Shown here: piece after piece, positions 45,024-55,215 of the stretch
Position numbering within the stretch: the stretch's first letter is position 1
Layout of the letters: each line of letters begins with the position of its first letter
From: Aerococcus viridans
Lineage (GTDB): Bacteria > Bacillota > Bacilli > Lactobacillales > Aerococcaceae
DNA length: 64,000 nucleotides
Direction: 5' to 3'
Assembly: GCF_002871935.1 (NCBI RefSeq)
Contig: NZ_PNHQ01000003.1
Coordinates: 1-64,000, forward strand
Made by a program: the position numbers and the translations under genes
The notes under the pieces: model-generated
Seen by the model: the letters and a program-made list of their open reading frames with translations, nothing else
What the model was told of the DNA's origin: nothing
The model's database searches: none

Positions 45024-48000
45024 TTATTCTAGTAAATTCTCATCGAAATCTTCTAAACGAACTGCCGCTAACTTAGAGACCCCAGCATCCTGCATAGTTA
45101 CCCCATACAAGATATTCGCTGATTCCATTGTCCCCTTGCGATGGGTAATCACAATAAATTGTGTTTTATTCGCAAAATCACGTAAGAACTGACCATAACG
45201 CGCTACATTCGCTTCATCAAGTGCCGCTTCTACCTCATCTAAGATAGAGAATGGGACAGTTTTCACATCTAAAATCGCAAACAACAAAGCAATCGCAGTC
45301 AAGGCTTTCTCCCCACCAGATAATAAGGATAAGTGTTGAAGTCGCTTGCCCGGTGGTTGGGCCTCAATATCAATACCAGTTTCTAACAGATTATCTGGTC
45401 TCGTCAATTTCAGACTCGCACGGCCGCCACCAAACAATTTAGGGAAGATACTTTCAAAAGCATCTCGAATAGCGATGAAAGCTTGCTCAAATCGTTCAGC
45501 CACCTCCTCATCCATCTCAGAAATGGTTTGATAAAGTTTTTCTTTAGCCGCTAACACGTCATCTCGTTGCTTTTGCATAAAGATAAACCGTTCATTTACT
45601 TCTTCAAACTCATCAATCGCTGCTAAATTAACCGGTCCAATCTGCTCAATTTCCTTTTTCAACTGACGAACTTTTAAGGAAGCTGATTCCATAGACATGG
45701 TTAATTCTGATGTCGCCCTTGCCCGTTCAAAGGTCAAGCCATATGCTTCCCTAAGATGGGTTAAATGATTGTCAATTGATACTTCATATCGTGAAGCTGT
45801 TGCCTCCACTTTAGCTTGCTTTTCAAGCAATTCTTGGAGCTGGGTATTCATTTCTTTGACTTCTTGGTCTAAGGCGTCGGCCTTATTCTGCGCCTCATTG
45901 CGGGTTTTTCGTACCGCTTTTAGTTCATCTTCACAAGCTTTCTGTGCTTTCACTGCTGCTTGATAGTCAGCTTCCAAGCTACCAGAAGTTTCAGAATTGG
46001 ATAGAATAGCTTCCTGCATCAACTTAAGTTCTGCTTCCACTTGACTTACCTGATTTTCTTTTGCCGCTAATTCCGCTTCTTGACCTGTTAATTGACTTTC
46101 AACTTGGCTGTATTGGGATTTTAAGACCGCTAAATCTGTTTCAGCAGTCTGCAATTGCCCTTGTAATTGCCGCCGTTTTTCGGTTTTATCAGTAGCCGAT
46201 AAATTCATATCTTCAATCAGGTGCTTTAATTGATCTACTTGTTCATTAATATCTTTTAATTCCGCTACTAATTTTTCTTTCGCTTTTTCGCGTTTCGTCT
46301 TCGTTTTTAAAGCAGAAGCTTGCAGACTTTCGCCCGTTTTTAAAGCCTCAGTAAGGGCTGCGATTTGTCCGGTTAACTGGTCAATTTCATTGGTTAACGC
46401 CCGTTCACTAAAGCGGGCTTCATCCCCTTGTGCTTTAATTGTTTCAAGTTCTTTCACCATTGCTTCAGCTTCTTGTGATGCTTGTTGTGTCGCTTCTTGT
46501 AAGTTTGTTACGGAAGCGGTCAAGGACTTGATTTCCTGACTTAAATGGTCGATATCTGTCTTTCTTGATAATAGGCCAGCATTGTGATTGCGTTTCGTTG
46601 CCCCACCAGTCATTGACCCACCAGCGTTGATCACATCTGATTCGAGCGTCACAATGCGATAGCGAGAATATAAGGTTTTCGCTATGGCCCGGGCATTATC
46701 AAGATGATCAGCGACAATGACATTCCCCATTAAATTTGCCATAATTTGTTGGTATTGATGATCAAAATCAACTAAATCAACCATCACACCGATAAAACCG
46801 GGCATTGACTGAATTTTATTCAAGTCATTAGGATTCACTGACCGACCCTTAATCACATCAAGTGGAAGGAAAGTCGCCCGTCCTGCACGTTGCCGTTTCA
46901 ATTCACCAATTAATTGGCTAGCGACCTGACCATTTTGGGTAACGATATTTTGCATAGCCCCAGCTAACGCGGTTTCTACGGCTCCAGTATATTGATCTGG
47001 CACGCGTAGCAATTGGGCGATTGCCCCGTGGACACCCGGTATTTTATCCGATAAGTCTAAAGCAGCCTTCACCCCTTGATAGAAACCAGCATGGTCACGG
47101 TCCAAATCTTCTAGCGATTCCTTGCGGGCAGTTGCCTGCATCAACCGTTGATTGACTTGGTTCATTTCTTCATTCGCTCGGTAAGCCTCATCTTGCTTGG
47201 CTTTTACCGCTTGGTTTTTAGCTTGATATTGGCTAAGTAAGGTTTCAATCTCCTGACCCAAAGTTTCCTTATCCGCTTCAGACTGAGTGAATTGATCTTT
47301 TAAATCAGCTAAGGTCGTTTCTTTTTCTGTTTGGTCTGATTGGTCTTTTTTCAGTGTGGCCGCTTCATTGGCCATATCTTTTTCAAGCTGGCTCAAGTCA
47401 TTTTGTAAGCTAGATTGCTTTTGCAAGGCGGTAATATACTCAGTCCGTTTAGCTTGAACTGCTGCTTCAGAATCATCTGAAAGGTCTTCAAGGGCAGATA
47501 GTAAACGATCACGGTCAGACGCTTTTTCAGCGATTTCCTTTTCCATATCTCCTAATTGGGCTTTTAATTGGATAATGGTCGCTTTAATGTCCTTCACCAA
47601 AGCCTTCAAACTATCAAGGTTTTCAGCTTGGCTGGCTTGATTATTCTCCTTGAAAAGGACTTTTTGGTGGTGAACTTGAATTTTAGCTTGTAATTGCTCA
47701 GCATTTTTGACCAAATCTACATACTGGGCTTGTAATGCATTCACAGATGCATCTGCTTGACTCGCTTTATCTTTATACTCACTAAGAAGTGCTTGCGTCT
47801 CGTTTAAATTAGCCCGCCGTTTATAGATATCCTCACCATAAGCTTGGATATCATTCTTCGCAACTTGCCACTGTTCGTTTAAGGTTTCAATCTGAACAGC
47901 TGTTAGCGCAATCTCAATTTCAGATAGCTCAGCCTTTGATTCCTTGTAATGTAAAGCAGCGTTTTTCTGTGCTTCTAGGGGTTCAATCCGGTCAGAAATC

Positions 48001-48590
48001 TCCGATAAAATATCATAGATTCTGTGTAAATTCTCTTCGGTATGTTTCAACTTCCGCTCAGCTTCATGCTTACGCGACTTGTACTTCATAACCCCAGCAG
48101 CTTCTTCAAAAATCCCCCGTCTATCCTCAGGTTTCTGGGTGAAAATTTGTTCCACCTTACCTTGAGAAATAATTGAAAATGAATCTCGGCCTATCCCAGT
48201 ATCCATCATCAACTCCGTGATATCACGCAAACGACATGGACGACGGTTAATCATATATTCAGAATCCCCAGCCGCTGTATAGCGCCGGCTAACTGCTACT
48301 TCATCGGTATCAAAAGCTAAAGACCGGTCACTATTATCAAAAGTTAGGGTGACTTGCGCATACTGCCCCTTACGACGGTCTTCAGCACCAGCGAAAATAA
48401 CATCAGACATCTTAGACCCACGCAAGGTCTTGGCAGATTGCTCCCCCAAAACCCACTTAATGGCCTCTGTAATATTCGACTTCCCTGAGCCGTTTGGTCC
48501 TACAATAGCTGTAAACCCATTATCAAATTCGATTGTCGTCTTATCCGCAAAGCTTTTAAAGCCGACCATTTCAACTGTTTTTAGGTACAC
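45024..48590 (-). CDS. smc: chromosome partition protein SMC
   Basis: SMC (1188 aa): N-terminal head (GFKSFADKTTIEF, Walker A GPNGSGKSN), long coiled coil, hinge at about 515-640 (IPGVHGAIAQLL, then GNVIVADHLDNA), second coiled coil, and C-terminal head with signature LLSGGEKALTAIALLFAI and a Walker B ending in ILDEVEAALDEANV. With ScpA/ScpB it loads at ori and aligns chromosome arms. Full length, directly after rnc as is usual. Confidence 0.97.
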   Translation of the reverse strand: MYLKTVEMVGFKSFADKTTIEFDNGFTAIVGPNGSGKSNITEAIKWVLGEQSAKTLRGSKMSDVIFAGAEDRRKGQYAQVTLTFDNSDRSLAFDTDEVAVSRRYTAAGDSEYMINRRPCRLRDITELMMDTGIGRDSFSIISQGKVEQIFTQKPEDRRGIFEEAAGVMKYKSRKHEAERKLKHTEENLHRIYDILSEISDRIEPLEAQKNAALHYKESKAELSEIEIALTAVQIETLNEQWQVAKNDIQAYGEDIYKRRANLNETQALLSEYKDKASQADASVNALQAQYVDLVKNAEQLQAKIQVHHQKVLFKENNQASQAENLDSLKALVKDIKATIIQLKAQLGDMEKEIAEKASDRDRLLSALEDLSDDSEAAVQAKRTEYITALQKQSSLQNDLSQLEKDMANEAATLKKDQSDQTEKETTLADLKDQFTQSEADKETLGQEIETLLSQYQAKNQAVKAKQDEAYRANEEMNQVNQRLMQATARKESLEDLDRDHAGFYQGVKAALDLSDKIPGVHGAIAQLLRVPDQYTGAVETALAGAMQNIVTQNGQVASQLIGELKRQRAGRATFLPLDVIKGRSVNPNDLNKIQSMPGFIGVMVDLVDFDHQYQQIMANLMGNVIVADHLDNARAIAKTLYSRYRIVTLESDVINAGGSMTGGATKRNHNAGLLSRKTDIDHLSQEIKSLTASVTNLQEATQQASQEAEAMVKELETIKAQGDEARFSERALTNEIDQLTGQIAALTEALKTGESLQASALKTKTKREKAKEKLVAELKDINEQVDQLKHLIEDMNLSATDKTEKRRQLQGQLQTAETDLAVLKSQYSQVESQLTGQEAELAAKENQVSQVEAELKLMQEAILSNSETSGSLEADYQAAVKAQKACEDELKAVRKTRNEAQNKADALDQEVKEMNTQLQELLEKQAKVEATASRYEVSIDNHLTHLREAYGLTFERARATSELTMSMESASLKVRQLKKEIEQIGPVNLAAIDEFEEVNERFIFMQKQRDDVLAAKEKLYQTISEMDEEVAERFEQAFIAIRDAFESIFPKLFGGGRASLKLTRPDNLLETGIDIEAQPPGKRLQHLSLLSGGEKALTAIALLFAILDVKTVPFSILDEVEAALDEANVARYGQFLRDFANKTQFIVITHRKGTMESANILYGVTMQDAGVSKLAAVRLEDFDENLLE

Positions 48591-48610
48591 AGGCTAATTC
48601 CTTTCTCCCA

Positions 48611-49306
48611 CTATTTCTTCAACATCGTTAAGGCATTAGCCGCAGCAGCTTGCTCCGCCGCCTTCTTAGAATGGCCCACACCTCTTCCAATAATTTCATC
48701 AGATAAACGAACAGCCACATGAAACTCTTTACTGTGTGCTGGACCAGACTCACGCTCAAGTTCATAGGTCAATTGAATCGCACCATCTTTTTGTAACTCT
48801 TCCTGTAAAGCAGTCTTCGCATCTGACAAACGTGTAAACTCCCCATTCTTGATCTTAGGATAAATGGTTAGGGACATCAAATGCTCTATCGCATCTAACC
48901 CAAGATCAAGATAAATTGCACCAAGTACCGACTCAAATAAATCACATAATAAAGATGGGCGCTTGCGGCCATTACTTGCTTCCTCACCATTACCCAAACG
49001 GACAAACTGGTCGAAACCACACTCCACACAACGTTTAGCCAATGACTCCTCACGAACAATTAAAGCACGTAAAGACGACATCCGTCCTTCATCCATTTCA
49101 GGATAATGTCTGTATAAATAATTAGACACCACTAACTCTAAAACCGCATCCCCTAAAAATTCAATTCGTTCATTATCTTCTAAAGATAACTTTTGGTTCT
49201 CATTCACATACGAAGAATGGGTAAATGCCTCAATATAATGCCTTTCATCCTGCATCTTCAAATCAAACCGGTCTTTCAATAAGGCCTTCACACCTGATAA
49301 ATCCAT
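48611..49306 (-). CDS. rnc: ribonuclease III
   Basis: RNase III (231 aa) cuts double-stranded RNA in rRNA and mRNA processing. The catalytic signature NERIEFLGDAVLELV and the second metal motif DLFESVLGAIYLDLG are intact, and a dsRNA-binding domain fills the C-terminal 70 residues. I start at 49306 (MDLSGVKALL) behind AAGGAGGAA; the 16 earlier codons overlap that site. Its presence is relevant because long double-stranded stems of the repeats here could be substrates (inference). Confidence 0.96.
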   Translation of the reverse strand: MDLSGVKALLKDRFDLKMQDERHYIEAFTHSSYVNENQKLSLEDNERIEFLGDAVLELVVSNYLYRHYPEMDEGRMSSLRALIVREESLAKRCVECGFDQFVRLGNGEEASNGRKRPSLLCDLFESVLGAIYLDLGLDAIEHLMSLTIYPKIKNGEFTRLSDAKTALQEELQKDGAIQLTYELERESGPAHSKEFHVAVRLSDEIIGRGVGHSKKAAEQAAAANALTMLKK

Positions 49307-49386
49307 GAAAATTCCTCCTTCTTCAATTTCAATAAAATAAGGCTGGACAACCAACTGCCAGCCTCCTCAAACATCAAACCATACGC

Positions 49387-49626
49387 CTACTGATGGCTAT
49401 CGATATATTTTACAATATCCTCAACAGTTCTAATCTCTTCCACATCATCATCAGAAATTTGGATACCGAAATTATCTTCCAATTCCATCACCAATTCCAC
49501 AACATCCAACGAATCCGCACCTAAATCCTCTGTAAACGACATCTCAGGCGTCACACTAGAAGCCTCCACACCGAAACGTTCCACAATTAAAGCCGCTACT
49601 TGTTCAAAAGTTGTACCCTCTACCAT
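49387..49626 (-). CDS. acpP: acyl carrier protein
   Basis: ACP (79 aa), acidic and four-helical, with the phosphopantetheine Ser in [22 protein letters not shown] precedes the start. It lies between plsX and rnc, the usual Firmicute arrangement for fatty-acid and phospholipid supply. Confidence 0.96.
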   Translation of the reverse strand: MVEGTTFEQVAALIVERFGVEASSVTPEMSFTEDLGADSLDVVELVMELEDNFGIQISDDDVEEIRTVEDIVKYIDSHQ

Positions 49627-49726
49627 GAAAATCCTCCTAAATAAAATCCTAAGTTACACATCAACTAAAACCTTTTATTTTTGAAAATGGGGAAGTGCTA
49701 TCGAGCTAGCCCCACTTTCAGTAAAA

Positions 49727-50749
49727 TTATTCTGCCTTCTTCACAGGCATTTCTTTTTCAAATGTTGTCGCCAATTCCTCAATAATACCTGATTCTACAA
49801 TTGTCACTGCTTGTAATATTGTATGGAAGACACTCGTTGCATTTGAAGAACCGTGGGCTTTTAATACTGGTGCTTTAACACCAAATAAAATACCACCACC
49901 TGCTTGGTCTAAATCAATTTTAGTCATCAACTCTTTTAATGACCCTTTGATGAGTAAACCACCAAGTTTAGCGCTAATGCCACCGTCCATAATCGCATTT
50001 TTAACCAATTTCATCACAGCAGCTGCTGTTCCTTCCACTGATTTTAATACGGCATTGCCTGTAAATCCATCAGCAACGACAATATCAGAAACCCCGTTTA
50101 AAATTTCACGAGATTCGATATTCCCAGTGAAGTTTATCTGATCATTGGCTTTTAATAAACCAAAAGCTTCTTTCGTTAAATCATTCCCCTTATTCTCTTC
50201 AGTACCGTTATTTAATAAACCAACTGAAGGTGCAGCTTTCTTCAATACCGCACGGGCATAGGCTGTCGCCATGACTGCATATTGATTTAAATAGGACGCT
50301 TTCGATTCCGCATTAGCACCACAATCAATTAATAATACAGAATCTCCAATATTAGCTAGGTTTGGTAGAGCAGCCATTAAGGCTGGACGCTCAACACCTT
50401 TCATCCGGCCAACCACTAGTAAGCCTGCTGTTAATAAAGCACCTGTGTTACCTGCTGAAATCAAGGCATCTGCTTCACCGTTTCGTACTGCACGCGCTGC
50501 CATCACCATTGATGATTCACGTTTTGTCCGTACAGCTCTGACTGGATCATCTTCAGATAAAATCTTATCTCCTGCGTGAATAATTTCTACATTTTCAGGT
50601 GTAGGCCCTTCAATTTCTGCTTTGATCGCCTCTTCATCCCCATAAAACATGATGGTGACGTCTTTACGTTCAGCTGCAGCTTTTAAGCCACCTAAGACGA
50701 TTGCTTTAGGTGCATTATCGCCACCCATTGCATCTACTGCAATTCTCAT
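49727..50749 (-). CDS. plsX: phosphate acyltransferase
   Basis: PlsX (340 aa) makes acyl-phosphate from acyl-ACP for phospholipid synthesis. IAVDAMGGDNAPKAIVLG at the N terminus, SAGNTGALL and VADGFTGNAVLK are diagnostic. It precedes acpP, and has an extended -10 promoter of its own upstream. No fapR is adjacent. Confidence 0.96.
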   Translation of the reverse strand: MRIAVDAMGGDNAPKAIVLGGLKAAAERKDVTIMFYGDEEAIKAEIEGPTPENVEIIHAGDKILSEDDPVRAVRTKRESSMVMAARAVRNGEADALISAGNTGALLTAGLLVVGRMKGVERPALMAALPNLANIGDSVLLIDCGANAESKASYLNQYAVMATAYARAVLKKAAPSVGLLNNGTEENKGNDLTKEAFGLLKANDQINFTGNIESREILNGVSDIVVADGFTGNAVLKSVEGTAAAVMKLVKNAIMDGGISAKLGGLLIKGSLKELMTKIDLDQAGGGILFGVKAPVLKAHGSSNATSVFHTILQAVTIVESGIIEELATTFEKEMPVKKAE

Positions 50750-50795
50750 TTCTATGCCTACTTTCTACATTCAATAAATTCAATATAATACCCTT

Positions 50796-50804
50796 ATTAT
50801 AGCA
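50796..50804 (-). promoter_or_regulatory. extended -10 promoter of plsX
   Basis: On the minus strand TGC-TATAAT (50804-50796), a TGn extended -10, about 50 bp upstream of plsX. No good -35 is present. I see no FapR-like site in the leader. Confidence 0.5.
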
Positions 50805-50938
50805 TACCCCAAAGCCACTTGTAGCCTATATAGGCAAAAGGGCTTTAGCTTTTTAATCAGAACTCTTCTTGGCCCTAAGATCCGCACATCACCCATCAAT
50901 CGTCATGACACTTTAGAATCGCTAGAACAACAATTCAC

Positions 50939-52990
50939 CTAAGCATTGATGGTTATCGTTTGATTGTCTAGCCATTTTGCTAGATGCGCGAATTCAGATT
51001 GCCTACCTTCAAAGTAAGGGATAAATTGAATGGCATCTTCACGAGCGACTTCTAAGATCACACCATCTTCTATTGGATCAGCTACTTTAAATTCCGGTAG
51101 ACCAGATTGGCGAGTACCAAAGTAATCACCAGCACCACGTAATTCTAAATCCTGCTGGCTAAGATAAAAACCATCTGTCGATTCAACCATGATACGCATC
51201 CGCTGTTTACCGTTCTCTGTTCTTGGATCAGCTACTAATACACAGTATGAAGCATGCACACCGCGTCCTACCCGGCCCCTCAATTGATGGAGCTGGGCTA
51301 AACCAAACCTATTAGCATCTAAAATCACCATATAAGTCGCATTGGGTACATTAACCCCTACTTCGATAACCGTTGTAGACACTAATATTTGCACATCATT
51401 ATGTTTAAAAGCTTCCATCACTTGGTCTTTTTCCTCGGTACTCATTTGCCCATGTAATAAACCTACAGAAAATTGCCCGCCAAATTGCGCCAGATAAGTT
51501 TCATAAATATGTTCAGCATTTTGTGCTTCCAAGGCTTCTGATTCACCGATCAAAGGACAGATGATATAAACTTGCCGTCCTTTTTTGACTTCTCGCCAAA
51601 TTTGTTCATCTACCTGGGCTTGGCGGTTAGGACGGACCCAAGACGTTTCAATAGGTATACGACCCGATGGCATTTCTTTTAACTTCGAAACATCCATATC
51701 CCCCATCATGGTAATCTCCAGTGTACGGGGGATTGGCGTTGCGGTCATATACAAGACATTAGGCGCTTTGAACTCACCTTTAGCCACTAATTTAGACCGT
51801 TGGTTAACCCCAAACCGGTGCTGTTCATCAATCACAACCATCCCTAAGTCAGCGAACTGCACATCATCTTGAATTAAGGCATGCGTCCCAATTAACAGGT
51901 CAATATCCCCGTTTATTAAGTCGGTTAAGATTTCCCGTCGTGCCTTCGTTTTCGTCGAACCCGTTAACAAAGCTACCTTATAATCCGTTTCTTCAAAAAA
52001 GCCTGAAATTGCGGCATAATGTTGGTCAGCCAAAATTTCAGTTGGCACCATCATGGCCCCTTGAAAGCCAGCATCAATTGTTGCCACTAAGGAAATCATC
52101 GCTACTACCGTCTTCCCGGACCCAACATCTCCTTGAAGGAGGCGGTTCATCTGGAATGGTTGCCTTAAATCTGCACAAATCTCATTGACCACAGCCTTTT
52201 GACCAGCTGTCAATTCAAAAGGGATCGTCTGGATAAAGTCACGCAGGTGATCGTTATCATAAAGTACCTGGGCACCGTTGGCCATTCGACGTTGTTGCAA
52301 TTTACGCCACTGTAATTTCAAGGCGTACAAGAAGAGTTCTTGATATTTCAATTGCCGGCGTGCTTGCCGGTTATTTTCTTGACTATCTGGAAAGTGGATT
52401 TGCTGGATGGCTAACTTATGTGGCATAAGTTGGTATTTCTCCCGCAATGCTTCAGGCAATAATTCCACAATCAAGTCCCCATATAAATCAAGCGCTTGCT
52501 TAATTAAATCGGTTAACGATTTCGTCGATAAACCTTGCGTTAAGTGGTAAATTGCTTCAAAATCATTGTCCTTATCGCCCACATTTTGTTGATTAGAGAA
52601 AAGTTTCATCCCAACAATTTGCTGTTTCGCCGCTTCAAACTTTCCATAAACAACGATTTCTTGATCAACTTGAATATGCTTTTTTAAGTAGGGCTGGTTA
52701 AAGAAGATCACCTGCAATACCTCATGATCCATAGCTAAGCGAAAGGTCAAACGGTTACGGTTGCGCCCAAAATATTGGACAACAGGTGCCGTCACAACCA
52801 CGCCTTTTACCGAGGCCTTGGTATTATCCACTAATTCTCCGGCCGATTTTACAGAAACATCCTCATAACGAAAAGGGAAATGGTACAACAAATCTTCTAC
52901 CGTAGAAATCCCAACCTTTTCTAATAATGCCGCTTTTTTCTGGCCGACACCTTTCAAAACGGTCACTGAATCGGATAAAGCACGTGCCAT
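50939..52990 (-). CDS. recG: ATP-dependent DNA helicase RecG
   Basis: RecG (683 aa) reverses stalled forks and branch-migrates junctions. N-terminal wedge/OB domain (VLKGVGQKKAALLEKVGI), helicase motif I GDVGSGKTVVA, DEQH box (VIDEQHRFG), TATPIPRTL and VIEVGVNVPNA. The start is the last of three consecutive Met codons behind AAGGGGG; the 17 upstream codons of the frame are not family-like. Next to plsX as often in Firmicutes. Confidence 0.96.
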   Translation of the reverse strand: MARALSDSVTVLKGVGQKKAALLEKVGISTVEDLLYHFPFRYEDVSVKSAGELVDNTKASVKGVVVTAPVVQYFGRNRNRLTFRLAMDHEVLQVIFFNQPYLKKHIQVDQEIVVYGKFEAAKQQIVGMKLFSNQQNVGDKDNDFEAIYHLTQGLSTKSLTDLIKQALDLYGDLIVELLPEALREKYQLMPHKLAIQQIHFPDSQENNRQARRQLKYQELFLYALKLQWRKLQQRRMANGAQVLYDNDHLRDFIQTIPFELTAGQKAVVNEICADLRQPFQMNRLLQGDVGSGKTVVAMISLVATIDAGFQGAMMVPTEILADQHYAAISGFFEETDYKVALLTGSTKTKARREILTDLINGDIDLLIGTHALIQDDVQFADLGMVVIDEQHRFGVNQRSKLVAKGEFKAPNVLYMTATPIPRTLEITMMGDMDVSKLKEMPSGRIPIETSWVRPNRQAQVDEQIWREVKKGRQVYIICPLIGESEALEAQNAEHIYETYLAQFGGQFSVGLLHGQMSTEEKDQVMEAFKHNDVQILVSTTVIEVGVNVPNATYMVILDANRFGLAQLHQLRGRVGRGVHASYCVLVADPRTENGKQRMRIMVESTDGFYLSQQDLELRGAGDYFGTRQSGLPEFKVADPIEDGVILEVAREDAIQFIPYFEGRQSEFAHLAKWLDNQTITINA

Positions 52991-53051
52991 CATCATCCCC
53001 CTTAGCTTAAAAATCATTAATATGAATGAAAAAAATCTCAAACCAGATGCA

Positions 53052-54059
53052 TTAAATGTTCATCTGACTCAATATTTCAATCAAAGCGCGTCGGTTAGCA
53101 AATCCTGATAATTGGTTGGCAATTAAGAAACCATCGGCATTGGTTGCTTCTTTCAACCGACGTAACTGCATTTCTACCTGTTTAGGCGTACCATATACTT
53201 TTCTTGACGCATATCTATCTTCTTCATTCGGGTCACTTATTGTGACAAAATCTCTCGCTTCAGAAACCTCCATCAACTCTAAATATGCCCGCTTATCATC
53301 ATCCAGCGCATCGATCCAGTCATTTAAAGCATAATTCAACGCTTCCTTTACATTACGTTTAGTAGACGTAACTGCATAGGTAGCTACTAATGCTGATGGT
53401 TTTGACATGCCTTTTGAAGGTTTGAAGTTTTCCCGGTAGATTTTAATGGTTTCAATACACTCTTCTAAATCACCAGAAAAGAATAAGCCAAATACCATAC
53501 CTAAGCCTTTTTCGGCGATAAACTTGGCATTACGGCGTGAACCTAACATGGTATAAAGTGGCGTCACGGCATCAAAGTAAGCTGGCATGACACGTAGACC
53601 ATGCATTTCATCTTCAGATGATAAATCATCATAAAGTAAACCGGCAATTTGTGAAACCGTCTTTTCATAATCAAGTCCGCGGTTAATCTGCATCCCTAAT
53701 GATTCCTGACGGGTCACTTCTTTTGGCATAGAATGGCCGACCCCTGCTTCAACACGTCCAGGATACATTGCTTCAAGCACCATATAGTTCTCTGCAATTT
53801 GATAAGGGGTGGAGTTATTGATAATCACCGCACCTGTACCTAACTTAATCTGTTTGGTTGCTGCACCATAACGTGCTAATAATAACTGGGGTGTTGAAGA
53901 TAGGACAGCTGGCGTTGAATGGTGTTCCGTTAACCAGTACCGGTCCAAGCCCTTTTCATCCGCCAATTTAGCCAATTGGATGGACTGCTCAAAGGATTCC
54001 AATACCGATGTATTTTTATCCCGAGGTATAAAATCTAAAATACCGATCCCTAAAGACAT
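53052..54059 (-). CDS. LLM-class flavin-dependent oxidoreductase
   Basis: A 335-residue luciferase-like protein of the single-component type (MsnO8/YtmO-like group): RYWLTEHHSTPAVLSSTPQLLLA with the paired His, KLGTGAVIINNSTPYQIAE, and LGSRRNAKFIAEKGLGMVF. The TIM-barrel uses FMN; most of these proteins have no known substrate. It lies upstream of recG with a 61-nt gap and is probably not functionally linked. Confidence 0.9.
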   Translation of the reverse strand: MSLGIGILDFIPRDKNTSVLESFEQSIQLAKLADEKGLDRYWLTEHHSTPAVLSSTPQLLLARYGAATKQIKLGTGAVIINNSTPYQIAENYMVLEAMYPGRVEAGVGHSMPKEVTRQESLGMQINRGLDYEKTVSQIAGLLYDDLSSEDEMHGLRVMPAYFDAVTPLYTMLGSRRNAKFIAEKGLGMVFGLFFSGDLEECIETIKIYRENFKPSKGMSKPSALVATYAVTSTKRNVKEALNYALNDWIDALDDDKRAYLELMEVSEARDFVTISDPNEEDRYASRKVYGTPKQVEMQLRRLKEATNADGFLIANQLSGFANRRALIEILSQMNI

Positions 54060-54276
54060 TTTGTCACTCCTCTTACTGAATTCAATAATCCTATTTTACC
54101 ATATGTAAAATAAGAATAAACTGCCCAATTAGATTTACAAAAAATGAAAGGATCACGTGTGCTATCAGTAATGATCGCCAACTAGTAATCCCTTTTAAGC
54201 ATATCGTATCTCTCTTGCTCCCCATATGTGATATGTTTAAGACAATGAATAAAAAACCCTTTTGGGAGGTAGAAAA

Positions 54277-55098
54277 ATGAAAAAATATTTACGTTATCTT
54301 GGACTGGCTTTCATCAGCTTGGTGCTTGCAGCTTGTGGTCAAAATACTGAAGACGCACAAACCATCAAAGTTGCCACCTCACCTGGCCCTTACTCCATTC
54401 TCTTTATGGAAGAAGTGGCACCAAGATTAGAAGAACAGGGCTATACCGTTGAAGAAATTCAATTTTCTGAACTACGCCAAGCCATGATAGCTGTTGATGA
54501 AGGCGAAGCAGATATCAACGTGGATGGTAACCGGTTAAACACTGAAAGCTATAATGACACTTTGGACGCTAACTTTGAACAAATTGTCCGTATTCCAACT
54601 GTACCGGCTGCTATTTATCCAGGACAAAAAGACCGTTTAGAAGACGTTGAAGAAGGAGATACCATCGCTATCGGTAATGGTACAGTTTCTATGATGCGCG
54701 GTTTATTATTGATGCAAGACCTTGGTTGGATTACATTAGATCCAAACGTTGAACCAGCCAAAGTAACCGCCGATGATATTCAAAAAAATCATGTAGGCAT
54801 TGAAATTGTCGAAATGCAAGGTGCTGCTATTCCACCAGCAATCCAAGATGTTTCTTATGCTTTAGTTGCTGGTTCAATCGCTTATGATGCAGGCATGGAT
54901 TTAGAATCTCGTCTAGTGACAGAAGAACCTATCGATGGTTTACTACTTGAAGCTATTACCACTGCAGATAAAATGGACCAAGCTTGGGTAGAAGATATTA
55001 AAGCTATCTACCAATCAGAAGACTTCAACCAAGCAGTAATGGACCGTAATGAAGAAATTGGGACTGAATTTTGGATTATCCCTGAAGAAAATCAATAG
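54277..55098 (+). CDS. orphan NlpA/MetQ-family substrate-binding lipoprotein
   Basis: A 273-residue lipoprotein starting at ATG 54277 behind GGGAGG. The signal peptide ends in the lipobox LVLAAC (Cys20). The mature part has the NlpA/MetQ layout: VATSPGPYSILFMEEVAP, ADINVDGNRLNTESYN, LEDVEEGDTIAIGN, LLLMQDLGWITL. The usual MetQ ligand-region DxNxFQHxPY is changed to DINVDGNRLNTESY, so the ligand may not be methionine. No metN or metI is adjacent and the gene has its own terminator, so it must use a transporter encoded elsewhere or act alone. Confidence 0.85.
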   Translation: MKKYLRYLGLAFISLVLAACGQNTEDAQTIKVATSPGPYSILFMEEVAPRLEEQGYTVEEIQFSELRQAMIAVDEGEADINVDGNRLNTESYNDTLDANFEQIVRIPTVPAAIYPGQKDRLEDVEEGDTIAIGNGTVSMMRGLLLMQDLGWITLDPNVEPAKVTADDIQKNHVGIEIVEMQGAAIPPAIQDVSYALVAGSIAYDAGMDLESRLVTEEPIDGLLLEAITTADKMDQAWVEDIKAIYQSEDFNQAVMDRNEEIGTEFWIIPEENQ

Positions 55099-55114
55099 AT
55101 GATAAATTGATACA

Positions 55115-55165
55115 AAAAAGCCATCTTGGTAAGGATTCATCCCCTACCACGATGGCTTTTCTTTT
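55115..55165 (+). terminator. terminator of the NlpA-like lipoprotein gene
   Basis: Arms AAAAAGCCATC-T-TGGTA and TACCA-C-GATGGCTTTT, followed by CTTTT. Confidence 0.8.
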
Positions 55166-55215
55166 ATGTTGATTTAAATTACTTTAGTTATTTTTCTACA
55201 TATTATGACCATATA

